Positions 8,101 to 15,435 of a DNA stretch of 33,967 nt are shown here, piece after piece. The stretch is from Bryobacterales bacterium (GTDB lineage: Bacteria; Acidobacteriota; Terriglobia; Bryobacterales; Bryobacteraceae): contig JADZAF010000382.1 of NCBI GenBank assembly GCA_020852755.1, positions 1-33,967 on the forward strand, given 5' to 3'. The position numbers and the translations under genes were made by a program. The notes under the pieces are model-generated. The model saw only the letters and a list, made by a program, of their open reading frames with translations, was not told the DNA's origin and did no database searches. Position 1 is the first letter of the stretch. Each line of letters opens with the position of its first letter.

Positions 8101-8267
8101 AAGCGATCGCGGACGGCACCTTCCCGCAGGCGATAGACGACCGTGGCTGCGGGCGCTGTGATTACCACCGAGCTTGCGCCAAGAACGGAGTGGCTGAGGC
8201 GGCTGCCAAGCTCGAGTCCGGGGATAGAGCACTGGCAGCGTACCGGCGGCTGGTGGCCCATGCCTAG
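5196..8267 (+). CDS. AddB-like iron-sulfur PD-(D/E)XK nuclease subunit
   Basis: A 1023-residue protein of the AddB/RexB type, the partner of an AddA-like helicase in processing double-strand DNA ends. The N-terminal two thirds (WVILPTAALGHNLGERLARE onward) look like the degenerate helicase scaffold of AddB. I see no Walker A motif there. The C-terminal third is a RecB-type nuclease: GRIDRIDRL, then EVIDYKTG with D892 and K894, and LLQHALYSRAA. Four cysteines (C727 in FAACPFRHF; C985, C988 and C994 in CGRCDYHRAC) have the spacing of the AddB iron-sulfur staple. It overlaps the next gene by 8 bp (ATGCCTAG), so subunits are probably made in fixed ratio. It could be the housekeeping recombination enzyme or an island-borne defence nuclease; its neighbours favour the latter but do not prove it. 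Confidence 0.85.
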   Translation: MDVFIEHLAGVCRELPWQTKWVILPTAALGHNLGERLAREGVNWANLRFTTPLEIATTTVGPALATGNTTMLDEGMGPALSLSLLLELPEDVPRYFRGVADQPGMAEALWASIQDLRLAGVSSADFSATAFASGDKHAELRAVLAAYEAHLAAKRLADAAVVLAQAVTHIEDGRIQSHDYVIEFPHACWSVLERQFLDTLPGVRLRARRVRITALQIPRRIRDLGWPVEDCEPTVASTDGQRLVHLLTPADSPPPFNDGTLEMFRAGGVEAEVEEAFRRIASAQLQLDCVEVVCAQPDVYGTLVWEKAQRYGWPITLRMGIPGTLTRPVRAVLALCDWIESNFSANHLVRMLQCGDLDPRFGEELRPAAAGRILRRSGATSGREIYGLALGAAASSDERRAQDPEIEPEHRAFHAVRAAQTRHLLDWISDLLTSIPLAGPADTVSIGNMVEACAGFVSATAAVKAVEDAAARDAVAAELAALGPLAELRRPVAFVLALLRSRLRAVRVIADRPRAGALHATMLSDAGYAGRPLTFILGLEEGRVFPSGLEDPVLLDSERARLAPDALATSKDRTTEAFYAFLQRLTSAEGNICLSFSCRDIRNGRESFPSWILLHAMKLLRPEAEVTYRELNRYLGEPISVVPTQRTMALSDAGWWLFTLRGAGPAVMPRVLEAFPSLRNGATAEQRRASIEFTAYDGFVRPAGLALDIRDDRRVVSASTLERFAACPFRHFLQYGLEIDAIEEGEPEPDVWLQPDERGQLLHAVYARFLRELRAEARRPVRNDRERLWGIATQVIEETRRRIPPPSEGVYTREVHQFRRDLDLFLNTELEQMNRTPVALELAFGYDVENDPEPLATADPVPVNVGDGLRIWLRGRIDRIDRLTDGRYEVIDYKTGRLYRDRYSGTFARGTLLQHALYSRAARELLRRIDPEPRLAGSTYYFITERGEANRVCFPADLDVSTVLRDLAEAIADGTFPQAIDDRGCGRCDYHRACAKNGVAEAAAKLESGDRALAAYRRLVAHA

Positions 8268-11200
8268 AAATTTGAGCGATCAAGCCGCTCGAACGGCCAT
8301 TCTCGAGCTGCATGAAGTGAACCTCCTCGTCGAGGCGGGTGCGGGGGCTGGAAAGACGGGCAGTATCGCCCGTCGCATCGCAGGGCTGGTGGCCCGAGGT
8401 ATATGTCGAATCGACGAAGTCGCAGCAATCACCTTCACTCGGAAGGCCGCAGCTGAGCTGCGCGGGCGTTGTCGCCTCGAGATTGAGAGGCAGGTTGCGA
8501 CGGCTGCTGATGAGATCACGAGGGCGCGGCTCGCGCAGGCGCTGGCCGACATGGAACGTATGTTCGCGGGCACAATCCACGCCTTCTGCGCCCATCTGCT
8601 GCGCGAGCGACCCGTGGAGGCAGGTGTCGCGCCCCGTTTCGTCGAGCTCGACGAATTGCAGGGCAAGCTGCGGCGACGGCGGGATTGGCGCGACTACCTC
8701 GAGAGATCGGCCGGCTCACCTCTGATGCGTGAGCTGGAGGGCACTGAGATTCGCGTGAGGGACCTGGACGGCGCCTTCGATATACTTTGTCAGTACCCAG
8801 ACGTTGAGTTTCCGCCGGGTGATGCATTGGAGCCGGATCCGGTGGGCTTTTGGACGGCTGTAGACCAGTTCTGGGCGCGGCTCGGCGCGCTGCTCCCGGC
8901 CACCATCGCCTCCGACACCTCTTGCTCCATTCAGAAGCAGGTGCGCGAGTTCGGTCCAGCATTGAACTCGGCGGATCGTGCGCGAACAGCGGTTCTGGCG
9001 CGGCTGCTATCGGGCTGGGACAAGAACTTTAGAGCAACCCAGAATCGATGGCCGTCAAGGAACGCGGCACTCCAGGCCGACGCTCTGGTGCAGGAATTCA
9101 AGCACGAGACGGTCGAGCCGTTCCTTGCTGCCTGGCGGCAATACCTGTACCGCCTCGTTGTCACGCTAGGGCTGGAAGCGCGCGAGCTCGCCGCTGAAGC
9201 CCGCCGCCGCGCGGCGGAGCTAAACTACGAAGATCTCCTTCAACTGACCGCCAAGGTGCTGCGCACCAAGCGCGACGTCAGGCAGGCACTCCAAAGCAAG
9301 TACCCGCGATTGTTCGTCGATGAGTTCCAGGACACCGATCCGATCCAGACCGAAATTGTGTTTCTGCTGGCCTCCGAGCCGGACTCGGAACCGGAGTGGG
9401 AGGCGGCGCCTCTTCGTCCTGGCGCACTATTCCTCGTCGGGGACCCCAAGCAGTCCATCTTCCGGTTCCGTCGCGCCGATATCGACATCTACGAGCGCGC
9501 AAAGAAGCGCATCTGCGCATCGGGCGGCCAAGTTCTCCCGCTAACCACGTGTTTCCGGGCAGTTCCGGCGCTCGCAGACTGGAACAACTCCGCATTCTCG
9601 ACGTTGTTTCCCGCCCAGGCATCGCCCGAGCAGCCCGCCTACCGCGAACTGGACGGCGTGAACGACCCTGATGGCGCTCGGTGCGGCGTTTTCCAGCTCC
9701 GCCTCCCGGCGACCTTGCAGCGCAAAGAAGTGCCTGCGGCGGATGCGCGTGCGATCTCGGCATACATCCGTTCGGAGGTCGGCTCCGGCCGCCGGAGCTG
9801 GGGCGACTTTCTGGTGATCACTCGCAAAAAGGGGCACCTGGCTCTGTACGCGGCAGAGCTGGAGCGTGCGCATGTGCCGTTCGAAGTCAGCGGAAGCGAG
9901 GCGTTCGCCAATTCCCCGACCGTCGAGGTGCTGGGATCGCTTCTTTATGCGCTCTCCAATCCGGATGATGCCCCGGCCCTGGTCGGCGTGCTTCGCGACG
10001 AGCTGTTTGGGCTGGATGACGAGGAGCTATTCGAGTTCCATCGCCAGGGCGGGCGGCTCCTACTGCACGCGCCGTTGCCGCCGGATGCTGGCGGACCGGT
10101 GGCCGAGGCGATCTGCACGCTCCAAGACATGTACGGCTGGACGCGGCTGCTCCCGGCTGCCGCCGCGGTGGATCGGATTCTGGAGCGTACCGGGCTGCTG
10201 GCGAAGGCATCTGCCGAGTCCGCGGCGGGTGGCGAAGCGGGAAAGCTGCTGTTCGCGCTGGACTGCATACGGGCGGCGGCGGCTGAATCGGGCGCCTCCC
10301 TTGCCGAAGCAGTCGATGAACTGGAAGCTCGCTTGGGTGCCGGTGAAGCCGATCCGCCAGCCCTCGAGCCGGGCCGACAGGACGTCGTCCGCGTAATGAA
10401 CCTACACAAGGCCAAGGGCCTCGAGGCGAAGGTCGTCTTTCTCGCTGATCCACTTGCGGGCGTTAGGCCCCGTGCGGATGTGCGCATCGTGCGGGAAGGC
10501 AACCGCGCCACCGGCTATTTCCAATTGACGCGCGATAGAGGTGAGTTCCAGACCGAAGTCGTGGCCGAACCCCAGGGCTGGGCGGCTCATGAAGCAGCCG
10601 AACTCGGCTACTTGAATGCAGAGGAGTTGCGGCTGCTTTATGTCGCTTGCACTCGGCCCCTGCATATGCTTGTGGTCAGCCGATGGGACCAGGCCGATAA
10701 CCGCTCAGTTAGGCCGTGGGAGCGCCTTGGACCATTCCTGGCGACGGCACCGGCAGTCACGATTCCCGAACTGGAAGAGACCGAACCTGCTGCGGCGGAG
10801 CTTGAGATCACTGTCGAGGGACGTCGTGCGGCGGCCGAGGTGCGGGATGAAGTACTGCGAGGCCTGCTTCGCCCGACGTGGTCAGTCACGGCGGTGACGG
10901 AGTCTGCGCCGGGTGCGCGCCGCGAACCGCACCCTGAAAGTGAAGCATACGGACCAGCCTGGGGCCGACTGGTCCACGCGCTGCTGGACTATGCCTGCCT
11001 TCACCCCGGATGTGCCCGCGAGGACCTTGAACGGAGGGCTGGTTGGCAGGCCATGGATGACGCAGCTTGCGCGCCTCTAGGCGCTGTGGCTGTGGAAGCG
11101 GTCACGCAGGTCATGGCTTCCACGTTCTGGGCCCACGTCCGCGCCGCGGCTGAGCGGCTGACCGAAGTGCCTGTGTTCGCAGAGCTTCCCGATGAAGAGG

Positions 11201-11457
11201 GGCCGAGGCGTTTCCAAACCGGGGTGATCGACCTTGCGTTGAGGTTGCCGGAGGGCTGGGAGATCATCGACTACAAGACGGAGGCGGGGGACCCAGTCCG
11301 CCTTGCACAACGCTACGGGGAGCAGGTGCGAGCATACGCCGCACATTGGGAGAAGATCACGCGGGAACGGGTGACATTTGCAGGGATCTATTCAGTGCGG
11401 AACAACAGCCTGAGCGCCGACGTTCGTGCCGGTACAGTTGTTCCTGATACAGCGTGA
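8260..11457 (+). CDS. AddA-like UvrD-family helicase-nuclease
   Basis: The protein has 1065 residues from the ATG at 8260, which lies inside the stop region of the upstream gene. A longer frame from 8143 runs through the end of the nuclease gene and is unlikely to be used. Superfamily 1 helicase motifs are in order: EAGAGAGKT (Walker A, K32), AAITFTRKAAAELRGR (Ia), RLFVDEFQDTDPIQTE (II), LFLVGDPKQSIFRFR (III), VVRVMNLHKAKGLEAK (V) and LRLLYVACTRP (VI). The C-terminus adds a RecB-type nuclease: FQTGVIDLAL, then WEIIDYKTEAG with D1004 and K1006. Together with the AddB-like partner this makes a two-nuclease end-processing complex that unwinds and degrades linear DNA, repairing host breaks or destroying foreign ends. 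It is the last gene before the tRNA remnant. Confidence 0.88.
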   Translation: MPRNLSDQAARTAILELHEVNLLVEAGAGAGKTGSIARRIAGLVARGICRIDEVAAITFTRKAAAELRGRCRLEIERQVATAADEITRARLAQALADMERMFAGTIHAFCAHLLRERPVEAGVAPRFVELDELQGKLRRRRDWRDYLERSAGSPLMRELEGTEIRVRDLDGAFDILCQYPDVEFPPGDALEPDPVGFWTAVDQFWARLGALLPATIASDTSCSIQKQVREFGPALNSADRARTAVLARLLSGWDKNFRATQNRWPSRNAALQADALVQEFKHETVEPFLAAWRQYLYRLVVTLGLEARELAAEARRRAAELNYEDLLQLTAKVLRTKRDVRQALQSKYPRLFVDEFQDTDPIQTEIVFLLASEPDSEPEWEAAPLRPGALFLVGDPKQSIFRFRRADIDIYERAKKRICASGGQVLPLTTCFRAVPALADWNNSAFSTLFPAQASPEQPAYRELDGVNDPDGARCGVFQLRLPATLQRKEVPAADARAISAYIRSEVGSGRRSWGDFLVITRKKGHLALYAAELERAHVPFEVSGSEAFANSPTVEVLGSLLYALSNPDDAPALVGVLRDELFGLDDEELFEFHRQGGRLLLHAPLPPDAGGPVAEAICTLQDMYGWTRLLPAAAAVDRILERTGLLAKASAESAAGGEAGKLLFALDCIRAAAAESGASLAEAVDELEARLGAGEADPPALEPGRQDVVRVMNLHKAKGLEAKVVFLADPLAGVRPRADVRIVREGNRATGYFQLTRDRGEFQTEVVAEPQGWAAHEAAELGYLNAEELRLLYVACTRPLHMLVVSRWDQADNRSVRPWERLGPFLATAPAVTIPELEETEPAAAELEITVEGRRAAAEVRDEVLRGLLRPTWSVTAVTESAPGARREPHPESEAYGPAWGRLVHALLDYACLHPGCAREDLERRAGWQAMDDAACAPLGAVAVEAVTQVMASTFWAHVRAAAERLTEVPVFAELPDEEGPRRFQTGVIDLALRLPEGWEIIDYKTEAGDPVRLAQRYGEQVRAYAAHWEKITRERVTFAGIYSVRNNSLSADVRAGTVVPDTA

Positions 11458-11755
11458 TGGTCCGATACGTGCGCGGCGCAACTCCCCACGATCACGATCC
11501 GCCCGCCACCCGCGTGCCGAGTGTCACGGCCGAGCATCCGATTCAAGGGTCCGCTTCTCGGACCTATGCCCAACACTATGCCCACCCCTCGCATAGCGTG
11601 GCTTGTACGGGCTGTTCCTGGTTGTCCGTGTCGCTTGATGTCAAGAGATGCTTCTCCGCGTACAAGTACACCTATTTACAATCAGATAGGACTCAATCGC
11701 AACCGGTCTCAATCCGGTCTAACGAATCGCCGCCAACTGCGGTCGGCGGGTTAAA
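11458..11755. other. gene-free junction between island and tRNA remnant
   Basis: About 300 bp with no credible gene. It contains nested inverted repeats: CTTGTACG at 11602-11609 with its complement CGTACAAG at 11659-11666, and CTTGA-TG-TCAAG at 11634-11645. It also has CCTAT...ATAGG around 11671-11690 and a CCGCC...GGCGG stem at 11730-11749. No integrase gene is present here. The mix of small repeats beside a tRNA fragment is what an attachment-site end could look like. Confidence 0.45.
11692..11720. repeat. interleaved short direct repeats beside the tRNA remnant
   Basis: CTCAATC occurs at 11692-11698 and 11708-11714 (16-bp period), and CCGGTCT at 11703-11709 and 11714-11720 (11-bp period). 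Repeats with near-helical-turn spacing next to a tRNA resemble integrase arm sites, but the units are short. Confidence 0.35.
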
Positions 11756-11798
11756 ACGGATTATGAGTCCGCTGCTCTAACCGCTGAGCTAAGGGCCC
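11756..11798 (-). pseudogene. 5' half of a tRNA-Ile(CAT)-like gene, 3' half missing
   Basis: From 11798 on the minus strand the sequence reads as a tRNA: acceptor strand GGGCCCT, TA, D-arm GCTC-AGCGGTTA-GAGC, A, then anticodon arm GCGGA-CTCATAA-TCCGT with anticodon CAT. The start GGGCCCTTAGCTCAG and the ACTCATAATC loop are those of the AUA-reading isoleucine tRNA (CAT changed to lysidine), not of a methionine tRNA. After 11756 there is no T-arm (no GGTTCGA-type loop) and no AGGGCCC acceptor complement within the next 300 bp. The gene is therefore truncated and cannot give a normal tRNA. A second, intact copy would be needed elsewhere in the genome. Confidence 0.7.
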
Positions 11799-11866
11799 AA
11801 GTAGTTCTATGGCATCATTTTAGCGCGATTTCGCAAGAGCCGAGGAACGGCCCGCCTGCCCGAAGA

Positions 11867-12436
11867 TCATTCGCTCCGGGCGGCCCCGAGCAGCGCGGGC
11901 AGATCCTGCAGCACGCGCAGGAAGGGCCGCGAGTCGCCCGTAACACGGGCCAGAACGAGCGAGCCTTCGATTCCGATGAGGGCCTGTTGGGCGCGCGAGC
12001 GGGCCGTCGAGGCGGACATGCCCGCCTCCCGGGCAATCCCTTCGAAGGCCTTCAGCCATGCCGAGTAAGCCGCCCGCACACGGGCCAGCAGCGCGTCCGG
12101 GCCTCCACCCAGGGTCATCACGTCCAGCACGCACCAGAGCGTGCCGCGACGGTAAAAATCCCGCAGGTTGGCCGCTACGCGCCGCAGCCGTTCCTCAGGG
12201 CTGCCGCCGGCCTGCAGGGGCGAAAAGACGTGGCGCCCGAACCACTCGCAGGTCCGGGCCACCACCGCCGCCGCCATCTCCTCCTTGCCTCCCGGAAAGC
12301 GATGGTACAGGCTGGCGCGCTCGAGCCCGGTGGCCTGGGAGAGCAGACGGATGCTGGCGCCCTCGTATCCGTGGATCCGAAAGACTTCCGCGACCTTCTC
12401 GAGCAGGAACTCATCGGTCACCTTGCTGGCGGGCAT
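11867..12436 (-). CDS. TetR-family transcriptional repressor
   Basis: A 189-residue protein with the TetR layout. The N-terminal helix-turn-helix at about residues 10-50 reads FLLEKVAEVFRIHGYEGASI, then IRLLSQATGLERASLYHRFP, then GGKEEM. The remaining helices form the ligand-binding and dimer part (LWCVLDVMTLGGGPDALL, RSRAQQALIGIEGSLVLARV). It lies 38 bp downstream of the AhpD-like gene on the same strand, so both are probably one transcript under the palindrome at 13052-13065. The inducer is unknown; for pairs of this kind an electrophile or oxidant is plausible. Confidence 0.88.
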   Translation of the reverse strand: MPASKVTDEFLLEKVAEVFRIHGYEGASIRLLSQATGLERASLYHRFPGGKEEMAAAVVARTCEWFGRHVFSPLQAGGSPEERLRRVAANLRDFYRRGTLWCVLDVMTLGGGPDALLARVRAAYSAWLKAFEGIAREAGMSASTARSRAQQALIGIEGSLVLARVTGDSRPFLRVLQDLPALLGAARSE

Positions 12437-12474
12437 CCGTCTATTGTCGCCCGGCCCGGGGCCGGCCGGACGGG

Positions 12475-13020
12475 CTAGGCCGCGCGGGCGGGAACCACGA
12501 CCGGAAAATCGACTTCGGTCCGGGCCACAAGGTTCAGGTAATTCGTGAAGACATTCAAGGCCACGTGGGCGACAATTTCGGCAATCTCCGCGTCGCTGCA
12601 GCCTGCGCCGCGCACGCGGGCGAGAGCTTCGTCGGAAACGCCGCCGCGCCGCCGCACCAGTTCCTGGGCGAACTGCAGCCCCGCTTCCACCTTGCCGGCC
12701 GCGGCCGCGCCCCTGCGGGCGGCGTCCACCTCGGCGTCCGTGAGGCCGGCCGCCTTTCCCAACACGGCGTGGGCCGAGAGGCAGTAGCCGCAGGCGTTGT
12801 ATTCGGCCACCGCCAGGGCGATCCGCTCGCGGAAGCCGGGATCCAGCAGGCCCTCCGAGAGGGCCCGGTTCAAGGCCAGATATCCCTCCAGCACGGCCGG
12901 AGACCGGGCCATGGTTTTCATCATGTTGGGGGTCATTCCCAGGGCCTTCCGCACGCCCTCGAGGAGTTCGCGGGTGCGGGCCGGGGCGGCCGCGGGGTCG
13001 ATGGGTTGAATGCGCGTCAT
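12475..13020 (-). CDS. carboxymuconolactone decarboxylase / AhpD-like protein
   Basis: A 181-residue protein of the CMD/AhpD fold. The redox motif AEYNACGYCLSAHAVLG holds the C-x2-C pair and following His typical of peroxidase-active AhpD-like members. It is preceded by an N-terminal helical part (MMKTMARSPAVLEGYLALNR) and followed by CSDAEIAEIVAHVALNVFTN. Such proteins reduce peroxides or form the small core of a TetR-regulated detoxification unit. The ATG at 13020 has AAAGGA upstream. It is the first gene of a two-gene operon with the TetR gene. Confidence 0.85.
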   Translation of the reverse strand: MTRIQPIDPAAAPARTRELLEGVRKALGMTPNMMKTMARSPAVLEGYLALNRALSEGLLDPGFRERIALAVAEYNACGYCLSAHAVLGKAAGLTDAEVDAARRGAAAAGKVEAGLQFAQELVRRRGGVSDEALARVRGAGCSDAEIAEIVAHVALNVFTNYLNLVARTEVDFPVVVPARAA

Positions 13021-13051
13021 GGTGAGAATCCTTTCCGAGCGTCCGATTTTT

Positions 13052-13071
13052 ACCGAACGTTCAGTATAATA
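13052..13071 (-). promoter_or_regulatory. palindromic TetR-type operator over a -10 box
   Basis: ACCGAACGTTCAGT (13052-13065) is an inverted repeat with one mismatch around a perfect GAACGTTC core. It overlaps the minus-strand -10 candidates TATACT (13068-13063) and TATTAT (13071-13066), upstream of the AhpD-like gene. Binding there would block transcription of the operon encoding the TetR protein, which fits autorepression. Confidence 0.6.
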
Positions 13072-13252
13072 GAATGCCGGCCCGGCCCCCCCGGTTGCAG
13101 GAAATACGGGCCGCCGCGCCGCCCCCGGCGGCCTCCGGTGCTCCCCTTCACATTTCGCCCGGCCCGCGAGTGCCGCCCCAATCCCCCTCTTCGCGCCTTT
13201 TCGGACTTCGCCCTCCCTGATGTAGCATGGGAAATTGCCCGAAAGGAGGCAC

Positions 13253-14188
13253 ATGCGGCGGCGCATTTTCGTTGGCGGCGTTCTGGCCGGACTGGGAACC
13301 CCACGGCCCGCGAAACCCAGGGCGGGCGATGTTCCCATGCGCGTGTTGGGAAGAACCGGGGTCAAGCTCACCGTGATCGGCCAGGGCGGAGCGCGCTTCC
13401 ACCTGGTGCCGTTCGAGGAGGCCATGGCGGTGGTGCGGCGCGCCTACGATCTGGGCATCAACTACTTCGACATGGCCCGCAGCTACTTCGAAGGCCGCGC
13501 CGAGGAGGTCTACGGCGCCGCCATCCCCGCCTTTCGCAAACAGATTTTTCTCACCACCAAGTCCGGGCAGAGAACCCGCGCCGGGGCCCAGGCGGAACTG
13601 GAAACTTCGCTCCGGACCATGAAGACCGGCTACGTGGACCTGTGGCAGATGCACGGCGTGAACCGCATGGAGGACGTGGAACGCATTTTCGCGCCGGGAG
13701 GAGCCATGGAGGCCTTCGAAGCGGCGAAGAAAGCGGGCAAGTGCCGCTTCATCGGCTACACCAACTGCCGCGACCCGAAGGTGCACGTGGCCATGCTGCG
13801 CCATGCCGCCCGTTTCGACACCGCCCTGATGCCGCTGCATGTCGCCGACACGTCTTTTTCCGATTCGCCCGACATGAGCTTCGAGAAGACCGCCCTGCCC
13901 GCGGCCGTGGAGCGCGGCGTGGGCATTTTCGGAATCAAGGTGTTCGGCAACGCCTTCCTGCTGCGCACGTTCAGCGTGGGCGACTGCCTGCGCTACTCCC
14001 TCAGCCTGCCGGTGACCGCCCTGGCCCTGGGCTTCTGCACCCTCGGGCAGCTGGAGGACGACGTGCGGGTGGCGCAGGGCTTCCGCCCGCTCTCCGAAGA
14101 GGAGAGAAACTCGCTGCGGGCGCGGGCGGCCAGCGGGAAGTTCGACGCCATCCGCGGCCCGGCCCTGGAGTACTGGAAGACGCGCTGA
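13253..14188 (+). CDS. exported aldo/keto reductase (Tat-type N-terminus)
   Basis: The protein has 311 residues from ATG 13253, which has AAAGGAGG just upstream. An upstream TTG at 13235 would bury that site. The start MRRRIFVGGVLAGLG looks like a short twin-arginine signal. The aldo/keto reductase barrel follows: LGRTGVKLTVIGQGGA, GINYFDMARSYFEGRAEEVYG (Asp and Tyr of the tetrad), FLTTKSG (Lys) and YVDLWQMHGV (His). The C-terminal helices include LALGFCTLGQLEDDV. It reduces carbonyl compounds with NAD(P)H, substrate unknown. Acidobacteria often carry such Tat-linked reductases. It stands upstream of the class V aminotransferase with 51 bp between. Confidence 0.82.
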   Translation: MRRRIFVGGVLAGLGTPRPAKPRAGDVPMRVLGRTGVKLTVIGQGGARFHLVPFEEAMAVVRRAYDLGINYFDMARSYFEGRAEEVYGAAIPAFRKQIFLTTKSGQRTRAGAQAELETSLRTMKTGYVDLWQMHGVNRMEDVERIFAPGGAMEAFEAAKKAGKCRFIGYTNCRDPKVHVAMLRHAARFDTALMPLHVADTSFSDSPDMSFEKTALPAAVERGVGIFGIKVFGNAFLLRTFSVGDCLRYSLSLPVTALALGFCTLGQLEDDVRVAQGFRPLSEEERNSLRARAASGKFDAIRGPALEYWKTR

Positions 14189-14239
14189 CCGGCCGGACGG
14201 CGAAGCCGCCGCGTCATGTTATGCTGAGTCTCTACTTCC

Positions 14240-15373
14240 ATGCCTGAGACAATTCCCCCTCTGCGTCCGCCCGAGCGCCTGCTGCTGGGCCCCGGCCCCA
14301 GCATGGTGCCGCCGCGCGTCTACGAAGCGCTCTCCAAGCCCATCGTGGGACACCTGGACCCGTTCCTGTTCGAGGTGGTGGAGGAAGTCCGCCGCCTGCT
14401 GCAAATGGTCTTCGGCACCGCCAACCCGTTCACCATCGCCGTCTCCGGCACGGGCAGCTCCGGGATGGAAGCCGCCGTGGCCAACTTCGTCGAGCCGGGC
14501 GACAAGGTCGCCGTCTTCGCCGCGGGGTACTTTTGCGACCGCATCAGCGAGATGGCCCAGCGGCACGGCGGCAGCGTGGTCCGCTTTGAGAAAGGCTGGG
14601 GCGAAACCTTCGGAGACGACGAAGCCCGCGAGTTCATCCTGAGGGAGAAGCCGCAGGTGGTGGCGTACGTCCAGGCCGAAACCTCCACGGGAGCGTTCCA
14701 GCCCGGCAAGGCGATCTGCGATGCCGCGCACCAGGCGGGGGCGGTGGTCATTGCCGACTGCGTCACCTCCCTGGGCGGCATGCCCGTGAAAGTGGACGAG
14801 ACCGGCATCGACATCGCTTACAGTTGCACCCAGAAAGGACTGGGCTGCCCGCCCGGCATGGCGCCCATCACGGTTTCGCCCCGCGCCCTGGAGAAGCTGA
14901 ACGCGCGCAAAACCCCGGTGCAGGCCTGGTACATGGACCTGAAGCTGCTGGACGCCTACTACAACGGCCCGCGGCGTTACCACCACACGGCGTCGGCGAC
15001 CATGTTCTACGGTTTGCGGGAGGCCCTGGCCATCATCGCCGAGGAGGGCATCGAGAACCGCTGGGAGCGGCACCGCGCGAATCACCTGGCGTTCGTGTCC
15101 GGCATCCAGGCCCTGGGGCTGCGCATGCACGTGGCCGAGGGCCGCAGGCTATGGACCCTGAACACCCCCAAGGTGCCCGAAGGCGTGGACGACGGCAAGG
15201 TCCGCAAGCGGCTGCTGGAGGAGCACGGCATCGAGATCGCGGGCGGCTTCGGGCCGCTGGCCGGCAAGGTCTTCCGCATCGGCCTGATGGGCCACTCCTC
15301 GACCCAGGCCAACGTCGCGCGCATTCTGGAAACGCTGGAGTCCGCGCTGAAGGCGGAAGGATACCGGCGGTAG
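14240..15373 (+). CDS. class V aminotransferase (alanine-glyoxylate / serine type)
   Basis: A 377-residue PLP enzyme of fold type I. Signatures in order are LLLGPGPSMVPPRVYEAL near the N-terminus, GHLDPFLFEVVEEV, VSGTGSSGMEAAVANFVEPG (cofactor phosphate binding), ETSTGAFQP, VIADCVTSLGGMPVKVDE (Asp that pairs with the pyridine ring), and SCTQKGLGCPPG containing the Schiff-base lysine. It transfers an amino group among alanine, serine, glyoxylate or pyruvate. Exact substrates cannot be told from sequence. It is convergent with serS, 62 bp apart, with no clear terminator seen between them. Confidence 0.88.
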   Translation: MPETIPPLRPPERLLLGPGPSMVPPRVYEALSKPIVGHLDPFLFEVVEEVRRLLQMVFGTANPFTIAVSGTGSSGMEAAVANFVEPGDKVAVFAAGYFCDRISEMAQRHGGSVVRFEKGWGETFGDDEAREFILREKPQVVAYVQAETSTGAFQPGKAICDAAHQAGAVVIADCVTSLGGMPVKVDETGIDIAYSCTQKGLGCPPGMAPITVSPRALEKLNARKTPVQAWYMDLKLLDAYYNGPRRYHHTASATMFYGLREALAIIAEEGIENRWERHRANHLAFVSGIQALGLRMHVAEGRRLWTLNTPKVPEGVDDGKVRKRLLEEHGIEIAGGFGPLAGKVFRIGLMGHSSTQANVARILETLESALKAEGYRR

Positions 15374-15435
15374 TGCGGCCTGCCGGCGCGCGTGCTCAAT
15401 GCGCCCCCGGCTGCGCCGGTCGCCGCCACAGCGGC

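Noticed and set aside
11458..11798. Group I intron inside tRNA-Ile(CAT)
   Set aside because: The break lies after the anticodon stem, not in the anticodon loop. No 3' exon with T-arm and AGGGCCC was found in the following 300 bp, and no intron core elements were seen.
12475..13020. Selenocysteine in the AhpD-like protein, given selB nearby
   Set aside because: The redox motif is plain CGYC with two cysteine codons; no in-frame TGA was seen.
12058..14247. Long plus-strand frame of 729 codons opposite the TetR and AhpD-like genes
   Set aside because: Proline-, arginine- and glycine-rich translation without motifs; an antisense shadow of GC-rich genes.
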